From Blumeriella jaapii (Eukaryota; Ascomycota; Leotiomycetes; Helotiales; Drepanopezizaceae), in contig VWND01000001.1 in NCBI GenBank assembly GCA_009599575.1, positions 3,030,100 to 3,094,099 on the forward strand: 64,000 bases of DNA, given 5' to 3'. Position numbers and translations under genes: made by a program. Shown in pieces: positions 58,897 through 64,000 of this stretch. The notes under the pieces are model-generated. The model was not told the origin of the DNA. It saw only the letters and a program-made list of their open reading frames with translations, and searched no databases. How positions within the stretch are numbered: position 1 is the stretch's first letter; each line of letters begins with the position of its first letter.

Positions 58897-60970
58897 AATT
58901 TTAGAAAAAAAACCGACCGGATAATAAAAATCATTTTTTGCAATTACGATAATACGCCAGCTATTATCTTATTAAAAAAATCGGTTTCCAGGCGCGTTTG
59001 CTTATAAAAGTCGTAATAGCACAAAATAAAAACATTTAGCAAAGCTTTGCGCAATGCTTCCTATGCGTTTTTCTGCTTTTTTTCGAATACGAAAAAAACG
59101 TTTTTGCTTATAAAAACAATAAAAAAGCGGCAAATGCGGCTGTAGCCGGTTATAAAGCGTTTGTAAAAATTGCAAAAGCTTAGAAAACTTTGCACGCTTC
59201 GCATATTCGCTGCATATTATTAATTTTTAATAATAGCGATTTTTTTCGGGTTTCTTTTAATATTTTAAATGCTAATAACGAAATTTAAAAATTTAATTTT
59301 CGTAATATTAAACTCGCACTTTTTGATATCAGCTTTTAGGCCGTGTTTTTTTAAAATCGACAAAATTTTTTTAACGTAAATCTTATATTTTAAATTATTC
59401 GCGAAATAAATAAAAATATCGTTAAAATACGCCGAGCAGAAATTATTCAAATGCTTTATAAAAATATTATTAATAAAACGTTGAAATATAACGAACCCAT
59501 TAGTAAAACCGAACGGAAGGATTTTATATTTGTATATGCCGTATCGGATACGAAAACTAATCAGTTTTTTAAACTTTTCGGATATTCGGACTCGATTAAA
59601 TGCTTATTAAATATTAATCTTCGTAAACATTTTGGCTTTAGTAATTCGCGCTAGCATTTCGTTAATCAAAAGCAAAAAGTAAAATTTTTTTTTCGTAAAG
59701 TCGTTAAGCTTGCGGTAATCGATACACAAGCGCATAAAGCCGTCTGACTTTTTGATAAATAAAATCGGGGCGGCGAAAAAAGTATTAAAAAGTTTAATAA
59801 AACTTTTATGTAAATTATCGAAAATGTAGCTTTTGACTTTTGTAAGCTGTTTATTCGTAAAGCGTTTGAATAGTTTTATAAAAAGCGTATTTTCCGTGGC
59901 AAAATGTATTTTATAATTTACACCGGAGCGGCGGAAAGCGAGCTTATCGCTTTCTTGCTTATAAAACAGTTTTTCGAATTCCGAATACTAAACTAAAAAA
60001 AGCTTTTTTACAAAAACCACGTTATCGTTATACTTGGCTTGCAAAGCGTCGGAAACGGAAATGCCTTTTACTGCCGCGAGTTGTATAACTTTTTTAGACT
60101 CGGCGATTTTCGCACGGCGAAAACGTTTTCTGTTTATATTATACACAAAAATAATAAACTTATAATCGCTAAATAATAATAATCCTTTTTTTTTTGCGGC
60201 TCGCATTCGCTTTTCGTAACGTATTTGCAAAGCGCTGAATGCAAAAACGGAAATACAGCTGATATTGCAATTAAAAGTAAAAAGGATAGCAATTGGCCCG
60301 ATTAAAAAGACCGGCTTGATCGGTTCAAAGCTGCCAATAAAAAACTTTTTTATTTTATGCAAATTGCTTTTAAAGTTTCGCATAAATATAAAAGGTCTAC
60401 TAGCTCTAAAGCCTAAATAAGCCTTTTTAATCGTTGTAAAAATGCTGGCAGAAATATATAAAACTTCTATTGCGCTGTCTCGTTTATTTGCATTTTTTTA
60501 ATATATGCGACTAAGCATTTTAAGCTTTGTTCGCTGATTAAGATCGACGAATAATTGCTTGTTAAAATAAAAAATAACGGATATATCGAATAGCTATTTT
60601 ATTTTGTTTTTTTCTTGGCCATACGCTTGCTTTAAATTGTAATGCTATAGAAATTTGCGATTAATAAAAACGTCGGTAAAACTTAGGTTTATAATCAGAA
60701 AAAAAAAATTTATACGACGTCGGTTAATCGTAAAAAAAAAAAATAGCAAAAAAAAAAAGCTTTTCCGGTTCGCTATTGTAACCGGTAGATATAATAAGTT
60801 TATGCAGCCGAATAAAATTTATTCCGAAATATTAAAAAAATTAATACGCCAAAAGAATTTTAATCGTATCGAAAATATTAGCTCCGCTATCGATGTATGC
60901 AAATGTTTTAATATATGATTTATTGCGTGCTAGTTTTATAAAAATTAAAAACTGTCGCTTTTCCATTAAA
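58897..60970 (-). pseudogene. A5 pol, protease-RT-RNase H half (decayed)
   Basis: RT lies at about 59,870-59,200 with YVKKILSILKKHGLKADIK and IKKCEFNITKIKFLN. The pre-RT region 60,383-59,988 is open (FKSNLHKIKKFFIGS, IRYEKRMRAAKKKGLL, VSDALQAKYNDNVVFVKKLF). RNase H is cut by C2 at 58,897. Protease Asp-Ser-Gly-Ala (GATAGCGGAGCT on the minus strand) is near 60,892-60,875, with Gly kept. Confidence 0.83.
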
Positions 60971-62570
60971 AAGCGCTGGTCAAACTTTAAATCCTTTTAC
61001 AAATCGAATCTTTTGCTATAATAAAAGTCTTTGCCACGGTTTAAAAGTTTTTTAATAAATCGTTTTGCTTTTCGTCGATAACCATTTCGGCGATTTTGCG
61101 ACTAAGCTTAGCGTCGAAGCAAACGTTTGCGAAATAGCCGGGCTTGCCGCAATTATAATAAGCGCTAAAAAAACGCGCAGCTAAGCGGAAAAAACCGGAG
61201 GTGGCAGAAATAACAGTTACACGCTCGTAAGAATCTTTGCTAAAAAAAAGAAAAGCTGTGCGAGCAAAAAAGGCTAAAAAAGTAAAACGCTATAAAGCCT
61301 TAAAAATACCGAAAATACGCCTAGAATCTTGATTAGCAAAAGCTATAGCAAAAGAAAAATAACTTATGCGACGGGCAAAAGCTATCTTTTCAGCTCGGAT
61401 ATTGCGTGACTTTATTCGCAACGGCCAAAAACTCGTCCAAAGCAGTGTAATCATTATTTATTTTATATTTTTTTATTCGAAAATCGTATTTAAAAATAAA
61501 AATGACTTTTTCGCATATATTTTTAAACCAACGGTTTTTAACAATTTTGCTAATAACTGCGTAGCGGATAAACAAAAAACGAAAATCATTATAAATCTGA
61601 CCGTTGTTTATATAAAGCTTATTGTATTGCAACTTAGCAGACTGAACGCGGTTGTAATTAAAAAAGCGCTGATTAAAAATGCGAAAAACGTTTCGGGCCG
61701 ATTGGGCTTGATTATAAAACTCGGGGTTCAAATGTTTCAAAATAATAGTTTTTGCTTTTTTAATAATATATTTAAAATATACTTTGGCTTGGTTTATATT
61801 TTATATAAAATTTCCTAAGTATTTTTTAATAAACAGCTTTATATCCATCTTTTATACGTTATATTTAATTTTTTTTTAATGGTCGCTGAAAGCGTAGCGA
61901 AAGTATTTAACTTTAAATAATTCGATTCGAAAAATGGCTGGGTCGAGGACGGGAAGGTAATACTCGGGAATTGATTAAAAGTCTGCGGTAAAAGCGCGCG
62001 AGGCTCGGAGTGAAAAGAAAGCGTCGCGGGCGATATTAGCGAAAAAGGCTGGAAAACGAGCGGCGGCAATAGTTTAAGCGATCATCTGAGCGATTTAAAG
62101 CTGCTGAGCCGCAGTAAATTTTTTAGCGTTAGCAGATATGCTAAGCAGTCGGTTTAAAAGCATTCGTCGGTTTGAGAGTACTAAAGTGTCAGCGTCGTAC
62201 AACTCGATTTTAAGTTCGATCGTAAAGCGAAGGGATCCAGCAGATAAGTCGGCTGCAAATAATTGTGATTCGGTGGAGAAGTCGTGGAATAAAAACTCGC
62301 TGCCAAAGTCGTCGAAAAAGCTTAAGACGAATGGAGATTCGGAAGCGTTAAAAGCAGAAGCAGAAAGTGGAAGTGCTAATTCGAAGCCGAATCGTACGGA
62401 TTGCGTTCGTTTTCGGATGCCGCGTCGACTTATAAGAAAAGCATAAAGTGTTGTAATATTAAGGAAAAGCGATTCGAGTTGCAAAAGCAGATCGAATTGA
62501 TAAAAAAAAAACTCCAGCTTTTTCTGAAAACAAAATTAATAAAAAGAAGTTCTGATCAAAGCACCGATAA
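60971..62570 (-). pseudogene. A5 gag (decayed)
   Basis: Three pieces of the same protein are open: N-terminus 62,484-62,095 (RTQSVRFGFE, SFFDDFGSEFLFHDF, LYDADTLVLSNRRMLLNRLL); capsid 61,740-61,390 (NPEFYNQAQSARNVFRIFNQ, YINNGQIYNDFRFLFIRYAV); and the zinc knuckle near 61,155-61,110 (first Cys and His eroded). The capsid piece gives the native frame against which A4 shows a 1-base deletion. The plus-strand ORF at 62,138-62,446 is an antisense shadow. Confidence 0.82.
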
Positions 62571-62678
62571 ATAAACGTCGGTACGGGCGGCCTGAAAAAA
62601 GTTCGAGTTGCAAAGGAAGATCGAGTTCTTAACCGTAGATACAAAGCTTCCCAGCGAAGGTTGTTTGGTTTTTTTTTA

Positions 62679-62914
62679 TATCACAGCTAGCTTGAGAGTA
62701 ATCAGAAGGGTGATATGGACCAAAAGATACGCATGTAAATTAAAAAAAAAACACCGAGCCAGAATGCTCGGGGTCGCGAACTTTATGTACAATGGGTTGC
62801 GCTTATGGGTCACGTGACTTAGCGCGAGCCTAGTGGCCGAGGTGGTCCGTGCCCAAACCTTAATCCAACACCACCGGCAATCATACCACTAGACTAGCAG
62901 CCAGGATCGTAACA
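62679..62914 (-). repeat. A5 5' LTR
   Basis: The LTR is 236 bp, shortened in the tandem-repeat part (…CCACTAGACTAGCAGCCAGG). It ends GATCGTAACA at 62,914, then GC-rich spacer begins at once. Confidence 0.9.
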
Positions 62915-63062
62915 CGAGCCGCGACGCACGCGGGCCAAGGGCCAGCGCCGGCGCGACGGGCAAAGGCAGGCCGAAGGGCGCACACGAGCAGGCGGGACAG
63001 GGGACGCAGAGCCTGTTACGGTTGTGTCCGGGGCACTTCCGTAACCCCAACATAGTGCATCG
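62915..63062 (+). repeat. 148-bp spacer repeat, copy 1
   Basis: From CGAGCCGCGACGCACGCGGG to CATAGTGCATCG. It differs from copy 2 at only a few positions. Its left edge is exactly at the LTR boundary, so the true unit may extend further left. Confidence 0.9.
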
Positions 63063-63265
63063 GGACGCCGGGTAGGCCCGCCGTGGGGGCCTCGGGGTCG
63101 GATCCCGCGGACGACGAAGGCAACAAATGCGCGCTCAGACGCGAAAAAGCTGGGGTGCCGGGGGGGGGGGTCGAAAACGATTTGCACACAAATCATTGAT
63201 CGGAGGCGTCCTTTTCGGCCATAGGCATTTGCCCGGGCGCTCGGAGGCCAAAGGAAGTCGGTGGG

Positions 63266-63274
63266 TATATAAGG
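63266..63274 (+). promoter_or_regulatory. TATATAAGG in the spacer
   Basis: This is an isolated TATA-like element in GC-rich DNA between the two 148-bp repeats. It could belong to an RNA polymerase I promoter region or to a spacer transcript. There is no direct support beyond sequence. Confidence 0.3.
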
Positions 63275-63405
63275 AGAGGTGCCGTGGCCGGGCCAAGACG
63301 GCCACGACACGCGCGCGGAGGCAGCATCGGAGGGGCCCGCGGCTGAGGGGGGCTGCATATGCGCCGTCGGAGGGGGGGCGGGGGCATCGGGGCGGAGCTG
63401 CGCGG

Positions 63406-63553
63406 CGAGCCGCGACGCACGCGGGCCAAGGGCCAGCGCCGGCGCGACGGGCAAAGGCAGGCCGAGGGGCGCAGGCGAGCAGGCGGGACAGGGGACGCAG
63501 AGCCTGTTACGGTTGGGTCCGGGGCACTTCCGTAACCCCTACATAGTGCATCG
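63406..63553 (+). repeat. 148-bp spacer repeat, copy 2
   Basis: A second copy, also ending CATAGTGCATCG, then CAGAATAGATCTTGC. The spacing between repeat starts is 491 bp, in line with subrepeats of an intergenic spacer. Confidence 0.9.
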
Positions 63554-64000
63554 CAGAATAGATCTTGCAATCTGTTCTTGTACCTTTTAGGTCAATTGGC
63601 CTGGTGGGGAAGGGATGCACCATTTGCTGGCCCGGGTGATTACCGGGCCGTCACAGGGCCGAGAGAGGGGGGGGAGGGGCTTGAGGGGTCGGGGTCGGCG
63701 GCGGCGTCGGGGGGGCGGGCAGCCCCGGGGGGCCGCGAGCGAGGGAGCCCCCGGGGCCCTCGGGGGCGGCGCGGGCGCTGGGGGGGGCGCCGCCTGCCCG
63801 CGGGGGGCGGGCCGGGGCGGGGGGCGGGACGGGCGACCTCGCGGAGGGGTGCGAGGGCGGCGGCGCCCCGAGGGCCTGCTTCTGGCGCGTTTGCCACTGC
63901 CGGGTAGCTCAGCAGTGACGGCCGCCGGCGAGCGCCCGGGACTCAGCCGTGACGACCCTGGGGCTGGGGGGCGGCGGGTCGGGTCGCCGGGTAGGGCCGC

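Larger units (their letters stand above)
47713..62914 (-). mobile_element. Family A chromovirus copy A5 (split by C2)
   Basis: This is a minus-strand element, own length about 6.42 kb (47,713-50,111 and 58,897-62,914), inserted in rDNA spacer. LTRs are 47,713-47,991 and 62,679-62,914. The flanking 5-mers (GTCGT and CGAGC) do not match, so the ends may have been joined by recombination or a flank was lost. RIP decay is moderate. Confidence 0.9.
62915..64000. other. GC-rich, un-RIPped DNA, probable rDNA intergenic spacer
   Basis: A sharp switch to very GC-rich sequence occurs exactly at the A5 LTR end. It holds two 148-bp direct repeats, a TATATAAGG, and from about 63,660 to 63,900 a G-rich, C-poor low-complexity run. 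The ORFs here overlap in many frames on both strands with Ala/Gly/Arg/Pro composition and are not credible genes. The spacer call rests on position downstream of 28S in the same direction. Subtelomeric DNA is an alternative, although no TTAGGG array is seen. Confidence 0.55.

Noticed and set aside
63660..63900. Possible telomere-like G-rich sequence
   Set aside because: No TTAGGG or other regular telomeric unit; it is irregular G-rich low complexity.
63127..63907. Several overlapping GC-rich ORFs on both strands
   Set aside because: Ala/Gly/Arg/Pro composition in all frames, no motif, and repeated DNA; long ORFs are expected by chance at this GC content.
1..64000. tRNA genes or functional RNA genes other than rRNA
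   Set aside because: No cloverleaf with A and B boxes was recognised by eye. A covariance-model scan would be needed to exclude decayed ones.

Overview
This window is a transposon graveyard in a filamentous ascomycete (Pezizomycotina-type) genome, next to or inside a ribosomal DNA locus. No intact host protein-coding gene was found. The organism call rests on three things. The transposon families are Ty3/gypsy chromoviruses with a C-terminal chromodomain, a Tad1-type LINE with RNase H, and fungal-type Ty1/copia. Most copies carry C-to-T / G-to-A decay that turns Gln and Trp codons into stops. CpG stays common in very AT-rich sequence, which is what repeat-induced point mutation (RIP, CpA-preferring) predicts and plain CpG-methylation decay does not. 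I cannot name the species.

Layout. (1) 1-23,079: four nested copies of one chromovirus (family A, about 6.4 kb, LTR about 272-290 bp, 5-bp target duplications). A1 (+) is the oldest and is split at 907/21,843 by A2 (-). A2 is itself split by A3 (-, 3,143-9,567, TSD TCGGG), by A4 (+, 12,884-19,312, TSD GGTGA) and, inside its 5' LTR, by a three-LTR dimer of small element B (20,159-21,762, TSD ACTGG). (2) 23,080-30,237: an inverted pair of B LTRs, then a B copy split by a 6.3-kb Tad1-like LINE (-) with a 14-bp TSD. (3) 30,238-43,248: a single-copy Ty1/copia RT-RNase H fragment (+), split by C1, an 11.3-kb gypsy element (family C, LTR 267 bp, 4-bp TSD CAAT), heavily RIP-mutated. (4) 43,249-47,030: three B units interleaved with pieces of the 3' third of the 28S rRNA gene. 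(5) 47,031-47,712: the 3' end of 28S and the start of GC-rich spacer. (6) 47,713-62,914: chromovirus A5 (-), split in RNase H by C2 (+, 50,112-58,892, TSD TTAT). (7) 62,915-64,000: very GC-rich, un-RIPped DNA with a 148-bp repeat, probably rDNA intergenic spacer; the next rDNA unit would lie beyond the window.

How the parts work together. A and C encode (or once encoded) Gag, protease, RT, RNase H and integrase. B is about 1.0-1.1 kb with no coding capacity, but its LTR ends, leader and polypurine tract are clearly related to A, so it was probably mobilised in trans by A-type proteins. C carries an unusual third ORF of roughly 1,050 codons between integrase and the 3' LTR, which I cannot assign to a known family. 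RIP strength differs sharply between neighbouring blocks: A1-A3 and C1 are heavy; A4, A5, C2, the LINE and 28S are moderate; B and copia are light; the spacer shows none. Together with nesting order this gives a relative history of the locus. All coordinates of decayed ORFs are approximate because frames are broken.
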